Assembly (NCBI RefSeq): GCF_003116035.1
Contig: NZ_LGQW01000015.1
Coordinates: forward strand, 7,300,855 to 7,364,854
Source: Azospirillum sp. TSH64
GTDB taxonomy: Bacteria; Pseudomonadota; Alphaproteobacteria; Azospirillales; Azospirillaceae
Length of the DNA: 64,000 bases
Reading direction: 5' to 3'
Part shown: positions 9,363-20,298 of the stretch, one piece after another
Layout of the letters: each line of letters starts with the position of its first letter
Numbering within the stretch: position 1 is the first letter of the stretch
The notes under the pieces: model-generated
What the model was told of the DNA's origin: nothing
The model's input: only the letters and a program-made list of their open reading frames with translations
Database searches by the model: none
Program-made: the position numbers and the translations under genes

Positions 9363-11014
9363 GCGGACAGCCCGGCAGGCAAGCGCAGGCGCGACGGCCG
9401 GTCGGGACCGCTGTGGATCAGCACTGTGATCGGCAACGCATCGACCCGGCGGGTCTCGCCCGGTTCCGCCCCGGTGCCAGGATTGACCGGATAGGCCGGG
9501 AAGCAGGATCCGGCAAGGCTGAGGCGCAAGGCCGATCCCGGCGCCAGGGTGGCGCAGGTCGCCCGCATGGCCACGGTCAGCGGCCGGGTCGGGTCGCCCG
9601 GTTCCACCCGGGCATGGCCCTGGGTCAGCGGCAGAACCTGACCGTCGGGGCGCACCACCGACAGCACGGCGCTGACGTCGAAGGACGGAGCATCGGCCTC
9701 CACCCACACCTCCAGCGCCACCCGCCCGGCCAGTGTCAACGGTTCGTCCAGCGGCAGGCTGGTGTAGGTGGCGACATCCGGGCGGCGGTCCACGGCGGCG
9801 CGGTCGGGGCGGCCGCAAGCGTCCGGCACCGCATGGCCGCCCACCGTCGGCACCGGCGTGCGCGGATCGTGGACCACCACGTCGAGTGCCTCCATTTCGG
9901 GCATCTCCAACTCCAGCCGACCACCCTGCCGGTTGGCGAGGCCGTCGCTGGACAGATGCAGGACAGCCTCGGCCGCCGGAAGGTCGGACAGGTCGTGCCA
10001 GCGTCCCGCTTCCACGTCATGCAGGCGGACCGGACTGCCGCGGTCGGCCGCCTCTCCCTTCAGCACCCGTTCAAACCAGGCAAGCTGCAGCATGTCGAGA
10101 GACGGAGCCTGTCCGGGTGCTGCGGCCGGTCCGTCAGCGCCCCAGGGGCCGACCACCAACCGCACCGGCGCCCGCCCGCGTGCCTTGAGACGGTCATGGG
10201 CATCCAGCATGCCGGCCAGCCGCGGATCGTACCAGCCGCCGATCTGCAGGACCGCCACATCGGTCGGCATGGCGTCCTGCATGGCCTTGGGCGACAGCGC
10301 GGCCCAGGCCGGGCCGGGCACCGGGTTGGTCAGCCAGTCGTCGTAATGGGTGTAGCGGGCATAGTCGCGCAGGGCCTGCGGCCGTGACGGGATCTCATCG
10401 TCGATCGGCAGGCTGCGCGCCGCATCCGACAGCACGCGGTGGCCGGTGCCATCCTCGACCCGCTTTGCCGCGTCGGCGGCGGTGCGCAGAGCCCAGCTCA
10501 TGGCGTCTGCCAGCCGGAAGGCCCCGCCCTCGTAAGCCCAGTCAGAGAACACGTCCCAGCCGGCGAAGGCCGGCGCCACCGCCCGCAGGGCTGCGGGCGC
10601 CTCTGCCAGTGCCAGCCACTGCGCCATGCCGGCATAGCCGCAGCCATACATCGCCACTGCCCCTGACGATCCCGGCAGGGACGCTGCCCAGGCAATGGCG
10701 TCGGCCCCGTCCTCCCGTTCCGCCTCGAAGGGTCGGAACCGGCCGTCGGACGTGCCGCAGCCGCGCATATCCTGCACCACCACGACATAGCCGCGCGCCG
10801 CGTACCAGCGCGGGTGGGCGTAATGGCTGGTCAAGGCAACGCGACGGCCGCAGGGAACCCGCATCAGCAGGACCGGCCAGGTCCCCGCGGCATCGGGCCG
10901 GTAAAGGTCGGCGTCCAGCCTGACGCCGTCCCGCGTCCGCATCGACACGGTTTCCGGCGGCCGGACCGGCAGCAGGCCGTGCAACGGGTGGATCATCGGG
11001 GCCAGATGGGTCAT
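9359..11014 (-). CDS. CocE/NonD-family alpha/beta hydrolase, nucleophile serine missing
   Basis: A 551-aa protein with the layout of the CocE / X-Pro dipeptidyl-peptidase S15 family: an alpha/beta hydrolase domain with cap (about residues 20-320), then a C-terminal jelly-roll domain. Markers are RTRDGVRLDADLYRP, VVVVQDMRGCGTSDGRF, QIGGWYDP and LVVGPWG. The nucleophile elbow, normally G-x-S-Y-x-G, reads GCGYAG at residues 124-129, so Gly126 stands where Ser is expected. The start at 11014 was chosen over the upstream extension to 11179, which reads through the repeat-rich intergenic DNA. Family members cleave esters or amides; the substrate is unknown here. Confidence 0.82.
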   Translation of the reverse strand: MTHLAPMIHPLHGLLPVRPPETVSMRTRDGVRLDADLYRPDAAGTWPVLLMRVPCGRRVALTSHYAHPRWYAARGYVVVVQDMRGCGTSDGRFRPFEAEREDGADAIAWAASLPGSSGAVAMYGCGYAGMAQWLALAEAPAALRAVAPAFAGWDVFSDWAYEGGAFRLADAMSWALRTAADAAKRVEDGTGHRVLSDAARSLPIDDEIPSRPQALRDYARYTHYDDWLTNPVPGPAWAALSPKAMQDAMPTDVAVLQIGGWYDPRLAGMLDAHDRLKARGRAPVRLVVGPWGADGPAAAPGQAPSLDMLQLAWFERVLKGEAADRGSPVRLHDVEAGRWHDLSDLPAAEAVLHLSSDGLANRQGGRLELEMPEMEALDVVVHDPRTPVPTVGGHAVPDACGRPDRAAVDRRPDVATYTSLPLDEPLTLAGRVALEVWVEADAPSFDVSAVLSVVRPDGQVLPLTQGHARVEPGDPTRPLTVAMRATCATLAPGSALRLSLAGSCFPAYPVNPGTGAEPGETRRVDALPITVLIHSGPDRPSRLRLPAGLSA

Positions 11015-11133
11015 GGCGGGTCGGGCTCGCTCGATGACTGACAACGAAGTATGTGTTGTCGTGGCAAAGCTCGTGCCAGAGCGCCGGCACCAAATTGTAT
11101 AAACCTTTCGGCCGTTTCCCGCCGGAATGACGG

Positions 11134-11247
11134 CCCCTCTCTGCTTGTGCGAGAGGGATTGGAGTGAGGGAGGCGGCAACCGATAGACCGATGGAAACCC
11201 TGTATTTGCGCGCCCTCACCCCGCCCCTCTCCCACAAGCGGAGAGGG
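11134..11247. repeat. Two short CCCTCTC/GAGAGGG palindromes
   Basis: In the 324-bp gap between the CocE-like gene and ade (11015-11338), two hairpins share a stem: CCCTCTC (11135-11141) with GAGAGGG (11151-11157), and CCCTCTCC (11225-11232) with GGAGAGGG (11240-11247). They belong to the same dispersed family as the larger elements at 39.0 and 49.1 kb. Nothing else was recognised in this gap. Confidence 0.65.
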
Positions 11248-11338
11248 CGTCCGTCAGATGGGCAGGCTCCCGGCTTCCGTACCGACCATCTCCGCCCAAC
11301 CTTCAGCCCTTTGCCGATTTCCTGGGCAAACCGCCTGC

Positions 11339-13048
11339 TCAGGCGGCAATCAGCTCGAACCGGTCGACATCGACCATACCGCGGTCGGTGATCTTCAGGT
11401 GCGGAATGACCGGCAGCGGCAGGAAGGCCAGTTGCAGGAAGGGCTCGGCCAGCGGGCAACCCATGGCGCGGACGGCGGCGCGCAGGGATCGCAGCCTCAC
11501 CTCCACCGTCTCGAACGGCTCCAGGCTCATCAGCCCGGCCAGCGGCAGGGCCAGTTCGCCGACCACCTGTCCGTTGCGCACGGCGACGAAGCCGCCCTGA
11601 AGTTCGATCAGCCGGTTGACCGCGACGCGCATGTCGGCATCGCTGGCACCGACCACGCAGATGTTGTGGCTATCATGGCCGACAGACGACGCCAGCGCCC
11701 CCTCCGCGATGCCGAAGCCCTGGACGAAACCGCGGCCGATGTTGCGGTTGCTGCCATGGCGGGCGAAAACGCAGATCTTCAGCAAGTCGCGCGACGGATC
11801 GGCCAGCATCCGGCCGCCCACCACCGGCACCTCGACCCGGCGGTGTTCGGTCAGGATCCTGCCCGGCTCCAGCCCGATCACCGATTGGACCGACCCGCCG
11901 GCCGGCACGACGAAATCCTCGTCCGTCACCGGCTCCAGCTTCACCGAAGCGAGCCCCACCGGCGTCACCGCCGGCCGGCCGTCGAAGCTGTGTGGTCCGA
12001 CGATCTTGCCGTTGCGGATGACCCGGTTGACGGCGCAGTCCTCCAGATCGTCGAGCAGGACGAGGTCGGCGCGATGGCCCGGCGCCACCAGCCCGCGGTC
12101 ATAGAGGCGGAAGCCGCGCGCCGCCGACCAGGTGGCGGCGCGATAGACATGGGCGACCGGCGCACCGAGGCGGATGGCGCTGCGGATCAGGTGATCCATG
12201 TGCCCCTCTTCCGCGATGTCCAGAGGGTTGCGGTCATCGGTGCAGAAGCCGAGGAAAGGGGAGGTCTCCGGCGTGATCACCTCGGCCAGGGCATGGACGT
12301 CCTTCGACACCGACCCGTCGCGGATCAGGACCTGCATGCCCTTGCGCAGCTTCTCCATCGCCTCATCCGCACTGGTCGTCTCGTGGCAGTTGCGGATGCC
12401 GCAGGAGAGATAGGCGTTCAGTTCCTTTCCCGACACCAGCGGGGCGTGGCCGTCGATGTGGCGCCCGTCGAAGGCGGCCAGTTTGTCGAGCACCCCGTCC
12501 ACCTTGTGGAAGACGCCGGGGAAGTTCATGAACTCCGCCAGCCCAAGCACGCGGGGATGGTCCATGTGGCGGATCAGGTCCGGCGCCTCCAGCCGGGCGC
12601 CCGACGTTTCCAGCTCCGTCGCCGGCACGCAGGAGGACAGTTGCACGAACAGGTCGAGCGCAGTGCCGCCTGCACTGTCGAGGAAATAGCGCAGCCCCTG
12701 CTCACCCAACACATTGCAGATCTCGTGCGGGTCGCAGATGGCGGTGGTGGTGCCGCGCGGCAGGACGCAGCGGTCGAACTCCTGCGGGGTGACGCAGGTG
12801 GACTCGCAATGGACATGGGTGTCGATGAAGCCGGGAACCACGGTCAGCCCACGCCCGTCGATCTCCTCCACCCCATCATAGGACTCGTAGGTGCCGACGA
12901 TGACCTCGCCACAGACGGCGATGTCGCCCTCCGCGATCTCGCCGGTCACGACATTGAGAAAGCGCGTGTTCTTGATGACCAGATCGGCTTTCGCCTCGCC
13001 CAGCGCCTGCCCGATGCGCGTCTTAAGATCGTCGCGGCTTACCGTCAT
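11339..13048 (-). CDS. ade: Adenine deaminase
   Basis: Converts adenine to hypoxanthine and ammonia in purine salvage (amidohydrolase superfamily). 569 aa, the usual length. The metal site is in DTHVHCEST (His78, His80), followed by PRGTTTAICDPHEICNVLG, GHAPLVSGKELNAYL, CGIRNCHETTS and the C-terminal HDSHNICVVGASDADM. The start at 13048 gives the expected family N-terminus; an upstream in-frame ATG at 13075 is less likely. The same window carries apt, which also uses adenine. Confidence 0.93.
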   Translation of the reverse strand: MTVSRDDLKTRIGQALGEAKADLVIKNTRFLNVVTGEIAEGDIAVCGEVIVGTYESYDGVEEIDGRGLTVVPGFIDTHVHCESTCVTPQEFDRCVLPRGTTTAICDPHEICNVLGEQGLRYFLDSAGGTALDLFVQLSSCVPATELETSGARLEAPDLIRHMDHPRVLGLAEFMNFPGVFHKVDGVLDKLAAFDGRHIDGHAPLVSGKELNAYLSCGIRNCHETTSADEAMEKLRKGMQVLIRDGSVSKDVHALAEVITPETSPFLGFCTDDRNPLDIAEEGHMDHLIRSAIRLGAPVAHVYRAATWSAARGFRLYDRGLVAPGHRADLVLLDDLEDCAVNRVIRNGKIVGPHSFDGRPAVTPVGLASVKLEPVTDEDFVVPAGGSVQSVIGLEPGRILTEHRRVEVPVVGGRMLADPSRDLLKICVFARHGSNRNIGRGFVQGFGIAEGALASSVGHDSHNICVVGASDADMRVAVNRLIELQGGFVAVRNGQVVGELALPLAGLMSLEPFETVEVRLRSLRAAVRAMGCPLAEPFLQLAFLPLPVIPHLKITDRGMVDVDRFELIAA

Positions 13049-13114
13049 GTCCCACCCCGCCAGTCTTCCATTCAAAGAGGCAAGGTGGCCCGCCTCACCA
13101 TGCCGTGCAAGCGT

Positions 13115-14311
13115 CTATCGGCCATCCCGCTGCCGGTAAGGGGAGTGGGCCTTCGCCTCCGCGAATTTGGCGAGAGCCTTTGCGTTGTACAGCTCCAGCC
13201 CTTCCGCGACCGCGCCGCGCATGTTGGTGTGCAGGAACCAGTGGCAGGCATGAGTCAGAACCGGCAGGAAACCGCGTTCAAGTTTGTGCGGACCGCCGCG
13301 CCCGCCATTCACCCGGCTGAGACCATGGGCAATCGCCTGTTCGATGCTGCGGTAATAGCAGGTTTCGAAATGAACGAAGCGCGCTTCCTCTCTCGCCCCC
13401 CAGGTCCGGACATAGAGGCAGTCGTCCCCTTCCACCGACATCAAGCCACCGATCGCAACGCCGCCTGATTCGGCAAAGGTCAGCGTCACGGCGTCGCCCA
13501 GGGCCGCGCAGAGCCGCAGAAGGAAATCCATGGTCAATGCCTGACGTTTCCCCCGGCGGAGATGAAGGTCGCTCAGCAAGTCCAGAAAAATCGCGACATC
13601 GGCCTCTGCGACCCGGCTGCCCGGCACCTCGCGGTACCGCACCCCGCTCGCCACGATTTTGCGGCGCTCCCACATCATCACTCTGCGCCGGCGGCTCGAC
13701 AGGGCGGCGGTGAAATCGGCGAAGTCACGATATCCCTCGTTCCGCCACTCGTAATCGACGGCATGGCGGGTCAACCATCCCGCCGCCTCGAAACAGGCCC
13801 GGTCCTTTTCGTCGGGAAAACCGACATGGATGGACGACAGTCCATGCATGTGGGCCAGCGACCGCAGGGCGTCGATCAGCGCATCAACTGTGCCGGACGG
13901 TGCCCCCTTCCGCAGCAGGATGCGCGGCCCAGTCACCGGCGTGTAGGGAATCTCCATGACCAGCTTCGGGAAATAGCGCCCACCCGAAGCCTGATAGCCG
14001 TCGACCCAAGCCCGGTCCGGCCAGAATTCGTCCGTGGAACGGTCGCGCAGATAGAGGGGAGCCGCGCAAACCAGCCGGCCAGATGCCTCCCGCACAATCA
14101 TATGCGCTGGACGCCAGCCAATGTCCGGGCCAGCCAGGCCGCTTTCTTCCAGCACACTCAGATAGGCATGGCTCACGAACGGCCCCTTGCCGGCGGCGCA
14201 GGCATCCCACTCCAGCGGATCGACCCCGGAAATTCCGAACACAACCGCGACCGACAACGGAACATCGTTCCGGTCGCCGTCCTGCGCCGCCGGTCCCTGT
14301 ATCACAGACAT
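13115..14311 (-). CDS. DUF482 / COG3146-type N-acyltransferase (GNAT-like, FemAB-related)
   Basis: A 398-aa protein of the family often labelled peptidogalycan biosynthesis or GNAT N-acetyltransferase. Typical segments are GPFVSHAYLSVLEESG, YGRYFP-like GGRYFPKLVMEIPYTPVTGPR, SSIHVGFPDE, FTAALSSRRRR and the C-terminal GLSRVNGGRGGPHKLERGF. Family members are thought to acylate a small molecule or amino group; the real substrate is unknown. The ATG at 14311 was chosen over the open extension to 14380, which overlaps the histidine kinase stop. Confidence 0.82.
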   Translation of the reverse strand: MSVIQGPAAQDGDRNDVPLSVAVVFGISGVDPLEWDACAAGKGPFVSHAYLSVLEESGLAGPDIGWRPAHMIVREASGRLVCAAPLYLRDRSTDEFWPDRAWVDGYQASGGRYFPKLVMEIPYTPVTGPRILLRKGAPSGTVDALIDALRSLAHMHGLSSIHVGFPDEKDRACFEAAGWLTRHAVDYEWRNEGYRDFADFTAALSSRRRRVMMWERRKIVASGVRYREVPGSRVAEADVAIFLDLLSDLHLRRGKRQALTMDFLLRLCAALGDAVTLTFAESGGVAIGGLMSVEGDDCLYVRTWGAREEARFVHFETCYYRSIEQAIAHGLSRVNGGRGGPHKLERGFLPVLTHACHWFLHTNMRGAVAEGLELYNAKALAKFAEAKAHSPYRQRDGR

Positions 14312-14339
14312 GTCATTCCCTGATTGTTCCGGGCTCTGG

Positions 14340-15673
<1,334 letters not shown>

Positions 15674-15677
<4 letters not shown>

Positions 15678-16810
15678 GCCGCCGCGTTTTCCGGCTGCAT
15701 CATGTCGCCCAGCTTCGCCAGCAGGAACTCCAGATCCTCCGGCGCCAGATCCTCGTACTGCGTCAGGATGCGCTCGATGACACGGCGGCGGTGGCGCTCG
15801 CGGTCGCCCGGCTCGCCGTCATAGGGGGTCTCCTTCAGCACGTCGATGGCGATGCGGCAGGCCGGCAGCAAAGCGGCCGGCAGCTTGGCCTTGTCGTACA
15901 GAGACTTCAGCCCCAACCGGCCGGCATCGTGGATCAGCAGCCGGGCATTGGTCATCGGCACATTCGCCATGCGCGACATCGCCGTCTCGAAGAAGGCGAT
16001 GTCGCCGGTGCACAGAGAACGGACCAGCAGCGACGGCGTCAGGCGGCCGGTGCGGGCAAGCTGCGTCACCAGACGGTCGAGCGCCCCTTCGTCGCTCTCG
16101 CCGGTGAACAAGGCGACGGTCGCCCGCTCGCGGCTCTGCAGGATCAGCTCCGACGCGACCTTCGACGGCAGTTCATGGTGAGAGACCAGATGCTGGCGCA
16201 GCCGTTCCGACACCACCGCCACCAACCGTTCGGCGATGGTGATCGGCAGCCTGGAGCGGTGGACCAGCGGGTCCTGCACCGCCTCGCTCGCGCCGAAGCG
16301 GTCGATGACGCGTCCCAGGCTCTGCTCGCCCAGTTCCGCCCCCTCGTTGGCGACCAATGCTGCGACCGCGCGTTCGGACCCGCTTTCGATCAGCGCGTCG
16401 GCGACGGCGGCCGGCACGGTCGGGCGCTGGGCGATGGCGGTGCTCTTGGCGTCGGCGTCGGAGCGCACGATCTCGACAAGATCGGCCGGAGTCAGCACGG
16501 TGGAGACGCTCAGCACCGGAATCGCCACCGCCTCCACGTCGCGGGCCAGGGTCAGGGCGACGTCCCGCGGCAGGGAGGGGCTGGATTTCAGGTTCTCCGC
16601 CAGGGTCTGGCGGACGCGCAGGACCGTGTCCTTGACCATGACGCGGATGATGTCCTCCGCCAGCTTGCGCTCCGCCTGCGACAGCTCGGGACTGTCGAAC
16701 TGCTGGGACAGCTTGGCGGCCAGATCGGTCCGGCTGTTCGGCGACGGGTCGGCCAGAAGCCGCGCCACGTCCTGCTGGGTCAGATGACCCGACTTGAAAT
16801 CGTCACTCAT
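15674..16810 (-). CDS. DUF2336 domain protein
   Basis: A 378-aa all-helical, HEAT-like protein of the DUF2336 family found in alphaproteobacteria. Its function is not established. Recognisable segments are HLTQQDVARLLADPSP, RTDLAAKLSQQFDS, LARDVEAVAIPVL and ETAMSRMANVP. The frame is open to 16897; the ATG at 16810 (MSDDFK) is preferred. It heads a two-gene unit with the PAS histidine kinase, whose GTG start overlaps its stop. This suggests it works in the same signalling path, which is inference from the overlap. Confidence 0.8.
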
Positions 16811-16972
16811 GGGTCCCGGACCCTTCCTGCCCTGGTCCGTCTCCATATGGGACGCGGAACGCAAAACCCGCGCGGGTGTGGGCGGAGACTTGTCCACCCG
16901 TTCAGGATCTTCCGAAACGGTTGAACCTTCCTTAACGCCCTGCGGTCATAAGCCCAACGGCCGGGACGCCGA

Positions 16973-17737
16973 TCATGGGATTTCGACGAAGCTGGGCGGT
17001 TCCGGCAGGATGGAGCCGCGGCGGCGTGTCCCGCGCAGGTGCAGCGCCACATCGGCGATCTGCTGCTCCACCGAGATGTGGCGTTGAGAGGCGACCTCCA
17101 GCCCGCGGTCCTCATAGACATAGGCATCGGGATGGCCCTCGGCCCAGTCCCGGATGGCGGCATCGCGGTCGCGCAGCAGGGCGACGACGGTCGGGCGGAA
17201 CAGCCGCATCATCGCCGTGATCCAACGGTTGGCCGGCCAGGACGGCCGGGCGTGATCGATCTCGAAGGCATCGAGCATGGCGATCACGTCGTCCGCCTTG
17301 TACCAGGTCTCCCCCGTCACCCAGCGGTTGGTGGTGAACAGCCGCACCGGCTGGCCGGCGACGTCCATGGCGATGCCGATCAGGTGGGACAGCGCGTCGT
17401 TGTCGTTGTCCGGAGCCACGAAATCGGCCAGCGGCGCCGGCCGCAGGCCCGGCGGCATGCCGTGCGGGCGCAGGAATGTGTGGAAATGGCCATGCTCGCC
17501 TTGCGGCCGCTCGCCTTCGGGATGGCAGTGGTAATAATACTGGGCATGGAACTCGGCGTCGTAGATGTCGCCCGGCGGATAATGCTTCCACTCGTACAGC
17601 GTGCCGTGGCCGCGCAGAAGCTCGCCCACCACCGTGTCGCCGGTCTTGGCGAGAACACGCTGGCACAGGCGTACTTCGCGTCCCGCCTCGGCCATCGCCT
17701 CCAACTCTTCCCGGGACACGTCCGACAAATCCGTCAT
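16973..17737 (-). CDS. Conserved protein of unknown function, His-rich centre
   Basis: A 254-aa protein I cannot assign with confidence; it resembles families annotated only as DUF (possibly DUF6969). A dense cluster of possible metal ligands lies at residues 64-92: AEFHAQYYYHCHPEG, then EHGHFHTFLRPHG. Later parts (LFTTNRWVTGETWY, DHARPSWPANRWI) are aromatic-rich. No signal peptide or membrane segment is present. The ATG at 17737 is preferred over the open extension to 17797. It lies alone between DUF2336 and the Mla-type operon, all on the minus strand. Confidence 0.6.
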   Translation of the reverse strand: MTDLSDVSREELEAMAEAGREVRLCQRVLAKTGDTVVGELLRGHGTLYEWKHYPPGDIYDAEFHAQYYYHCHPEGERPQGEHGHFHTFLRPHGMPPGLRPAPLADFVAPDNDNDALSHLIGIAMDVAGQPVRLFTTNRWVTGETWYKADDVIAMLDAFEIDHARPSWPANRWITAMMRLFRPTVVALLRDRDAAIRDWAEGHPDAYVYEDRGLEVASQRHISVEQQIADVALHLRGTRRRGSILPEPPSFVEIP

Positions 17738-17851
17738 CGCCCGATCCTGCGCTGCGCGAACATCCCCATTACGTACGCGGCTATGCGGGCGTGGCAAGGT
17801 CTTTTCGGACGTCGCACCTGCGGTTGCAGCCCCGCCTGCGCTTCCCGCCCG

Positions 17852-18508
17852 TCAGCTGCCGGATGGACGGACGCGCTGCGACAGCGACCAGCCGACCAGT
17901 TCGCCGGTGACCTGCCCCAGCGCCTGGTCGAAGGCGGCGATCACGTCGGTAAAGGAGCGGCCGCGCACCGGCGCCGACGCCTCGAAGGTCTCGCCGGCCT
18001 CGATGGTCCGGCGCGGCATGGCGACCAGCTTGGCCGACAGCCGAACATGCACCCGGTCCGGCATGGCGGCGCCCGGCGTAGCGTATTCCGCCTGGAAATC
18101 GCGCAGTTCCGATTTCAGCACATAGTCGGAACGCAACCCCACCGTGTCGCGCCCGACCGAGACGATGCGGCCGCTGTCCTCGAAGGTCTGGACGATCAGC
18201 CCCTGCACCATGTTCGGCGCCCGGTCGGCCCAGGACACGTCGGCGAAATAGTCGAGCGAGGTCGGCGAGCGGGCCAGCGCGATGCGCGGCGTGTCGATCC
18301 CGGCCGCCGCCGCCGGCGTCTCCACCAGCAGCTGCCAGTCGGCCTTCGGGCCGGCGGCGACGCTGGCCCGCGGGGTCAGGGTGTAGAGATGCGGCGCTGT
18401 CGGGTTCAGCGTCGAACAGGCGGCCAGCCCCAGCAGCAGGGCCGCCCCGCACATCCCGCGCACTGCGGCCCTTGCAAACCCGCTCCGCACCGTCGTCACC
18501 CGCCTCAT
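17852..18508 (-). CDS. ABC-type transport auxiliary lipoprotein (PqiC-like)
   Basis: A 218-aa lipoprotein of the ABC-type transport auxiliary family, related to PqiC. The signal peptide ends in the lipobox LLGLAACS, giving lipidated Cys31. A short periplasmic domain follows with PHLYTLTP and IALARSPTSLDYFADVSWADRAP, the characteristic family signature. It overlaps the MlaD-type gene by 4 nt and is the last gene of the four-gene lipid-transport operon. It probably links the periplasmic MCE assembly to the outer membrane. Confidence 0.88.
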   Translation of the reverse strand: MRRVTTVRSGFARAAVRGMCGAALLLGLAACSTLNPTAPHLYTLTPRASVAAGPKADWQLLVETPAAAAGIDTPRIALARSPTSLDYFADVSWADRAPNMVQGLIVQTFEDSGRIVSVGRDTVGLRSDYVLKSELRDFQAEYATPGAAMPDRVHVRLSAKLVAMPRRTIEAGETFEASAPVRGRSFTDVIAAFDQALGQVTGELVGWSLSQRVRPSGS

Positions 18509-19464
18509 TTCCCACGCACCTCCACGCCCTGCCGCGTCCCGCCGAAGAGGAAGTTCGACGGGTCGTTCTCGATCCGGGTGACCACCCGCGACAGCTGCCC
18601 GGACAGATCGCGCAGCTGGGTGATCAGCAACGTCAATTCATACAGCCCCGTGGCGGTAAAGTCCCGCACCGGTTCGCGATTCTCGGCCAGCATGCCGTTC
18701 AGGGTGTCGGAACTGCGTTTCAGCGACCGCATCAGCTCGCGCGTCTCGCCGGTCACGCTCTTGGCGGCGGTGTCGACGCTCGTCAGCGTGTCGCGCGCCT
18801 GCTCCATCGTGCGGTCGAACTGCGGGCCGGACGCCTCGAAGCCGCTCAGCGTCCGCCTCGCCTGCGCCATCGTCTCCTCCAGCCCGGCGCTGGTCCGGGC
18901 GAGTTCGGCGCTGGCGGTGCGGGCGTTGGCGAGGATGTCGCCGATGGCCTTCTGGTTGTCGCCGTTCAACAGGTCGCCCAGCCGGGTGATGACCTCCAGC
19001 GACCGGCTGACCAGCTGCGGCGCGCTGTCGACCACCGCGGTCAGCGAGCTGGGCCGCGACGGGATGGTCAGCACGCCGTCGGCATCGGTGGCGGTCAGAT
19101 GCTTGCCCCCCGCATTGCCGCCGGAGATCTGGACATAGGCGCCGCCGGTGATCCCCTGCAGCTCGAGCGAAGCGATGGAATCGGACATGATCGGCGTGCC
19201 GTTCTGCACCATGATCGTCACCCGCACCCGCGTCACGTTGTCGGGGTCGAGCCGGATGTCCGACACCGTTCCCACCGGCACGCCGCGGTAGCGCACCGGG
19301 CTGCCCTGCTGCAACCCGGTGACGGAGCCGGTGAAATAGATGCGGTAGGTTTCGCGCGTTTCATCGAGCTGGACCTTGGCGATCCAGGCGGTGAAGACCA
19401 GCAGGCCGGCGACCAGAGCCAGCACGAAGCTGCCGACCAGAATGTAGCTGGCGCGGGTTTCCAT
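18505..19464 (-). CDS. mlaD: MlaD-family MCE-domain substrate-binding protein
   Basis: A 319-aa inner-membrane-anchored MCE protein. One N-terminal transmembrane helix (about residues 7-29) is followed by the MCE domain at about 38-120 (GLQQGSPVRYRGVPVGTVSDI, LELQGITGGAYVQISGG). A long helical coiled-coil tail follows (TSAGLEETMAQARRTL region). MCE rings shuttle phospholipids between inner and outer membranes. This protein is longer than E. coli MlaD because of the coiled-coil tail, closer to Mce/PqiB-like forms. It sits between the ATPase and lipoprotein genes with gaps of 9 nt and minus 4 nt. Confidence 0.9.
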   Translation of the reverse strand: METRASYILVGSFVLALVAGLLVFTAWIAKVQLDETRETYRIYFTGSVTGLQQGSPVRYRGVPVGTVSDIRLDPDNVTRVRVTIMVQNGTPIMSDSIASLELQGITGGAYVQISGGNAGGKHLTATDADGVLTIPSRPSSLTAVVDSAPQLVSRSLEVITRLGDLLNGDNQKAIGDILANARTASAELARTSAGLEETMAQARRTLSGFEASGPQFDRTMEQARDTLTSVDTAAKSVTGETRELMRSLKRSSDTLNGMLAENREPVRDFTATGLYELTLLITQLRDLSGQLSRVVTRIENDPSNFLFGGTRQGVEVRGK

Positions 19465-19473
19465 GACGTGCCC

Positions 19474-20298
19474 CTACCCTTTCGCAAGACGCTTGGCGTC
19501 TTCTTCTTCGTGGCGTCGTGCCTGATTGCGCTCTTTGGCGTCGAGGGCCGCGCGGCCGCGCGGTCCGTGGAAATAATCGTGGATCCAGGGATGGGGATCG
19601 GCCAGATGCTGGGCCAGGGTGCCCACCCGGATCTTCTTGTCGACCAGAACGGCGATGCGGTCGCAGATTGAGGTCAGGCTGTCCAGATCGTGGGTGACCA
19701 TGAAGACGGTCAGCCCCAGGCTGCGCTGCAAGCCCTGGATCAGCGTGTCGAAGGCGGCAGCACCGATGGGGTCGAGGCCGGCCGTCGGCTCGTCCAGGAA
19801 CAGGATGTCGGGGTCGAGTGCCAGGGCGCGGGCAAGGCCGGCGCGCTTGATCATGCCGCCCGACAACTGGGCCGGATGCTTGGTGCCGGCGTCGGGCGGC
19901 AGGCCGGCCATGGCGATCTTCACCCGTGCCACCTCGGCGATCAGCGCCGGGGACAGGCCGGTGTGCTCCTTCAGCGGCAGCATCACATTCTCCGCCACCG
20001 TCATCGAGCTGAACAGGGCGCCGTTCTGGAACAGCACGCCGGTGCGGGCCTGCAACGCGGTGCGCTCCGCCCGGTCCAGGTCGGCGGTGTCGTGGCCCAA
20101 CAGCTCGATCCGGCCGGCGGCAGGGTCGATCAGGCCGAGGATTTCCTTCAGCAGCACCGACTTGCCGGTGCCGGAACCGCCGACGACGCCCAGCACCTCC
20201 CCCCGCTCGACGTCGAGGTCGAGGCCGTCATGGACGGTCTGCGGGCCGAAGCGGGTGACCAGTCCGCGCACGCGGATGACGGGAGCGGCGGTCATCAC
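19474..20298 (-). CDS. mlaF: MlaF-type ABC transporter ATP-binding protein
   Basis: A 274-aa ABC ATPase that powers the MCE lipid transporter at the cytoplasmic face. Walker A is GGSGTGKSVLL, the signature is LSGGMIKRAGLARAL, Walker B is ILFLDEPTAGLDP, and the switch His is in FMVTHDLDSL. The MKRAGLARA-type signature and the SMTVAENVMLPL Q-loop segment are typical of the Mla/Ttg2A subgroup. It has a 4-nt overlap with the upstream permease gene. Confidence 0.93.
   Translation of the reverse strand: MMTAAPVIRVRGLVTRFGPQTVHDGLDLDVERGEVLGVVGGSGTGKSVLLKEILGLIDPAAGRIELLGHDTADLDRAERTALQARTGVLFQNGALFSSMTVAENVMLPLKEHTGLSPALIAEVARVKIAMAGLPPDAGTKHPAQLSGGMIKRAGLARALALDPDILFLDEPTAGLDPIGAAAFDTLIQGLQRSLGLTVFMVTHDLDSLTSICDRIAVLVDKKIRVGTLAQHLADPHPWIHDYFHGPRGRAALDAKERNQARRHEEEDAKRLAKG

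Noticed and set aside
11258-13468. 736-codon plus-strand frame across ade
   Set aside because: Antisense shadow of adenine deaminase and of the acyltransferase; its translation is Arg/Gln/His-rich with no recognisable domain.
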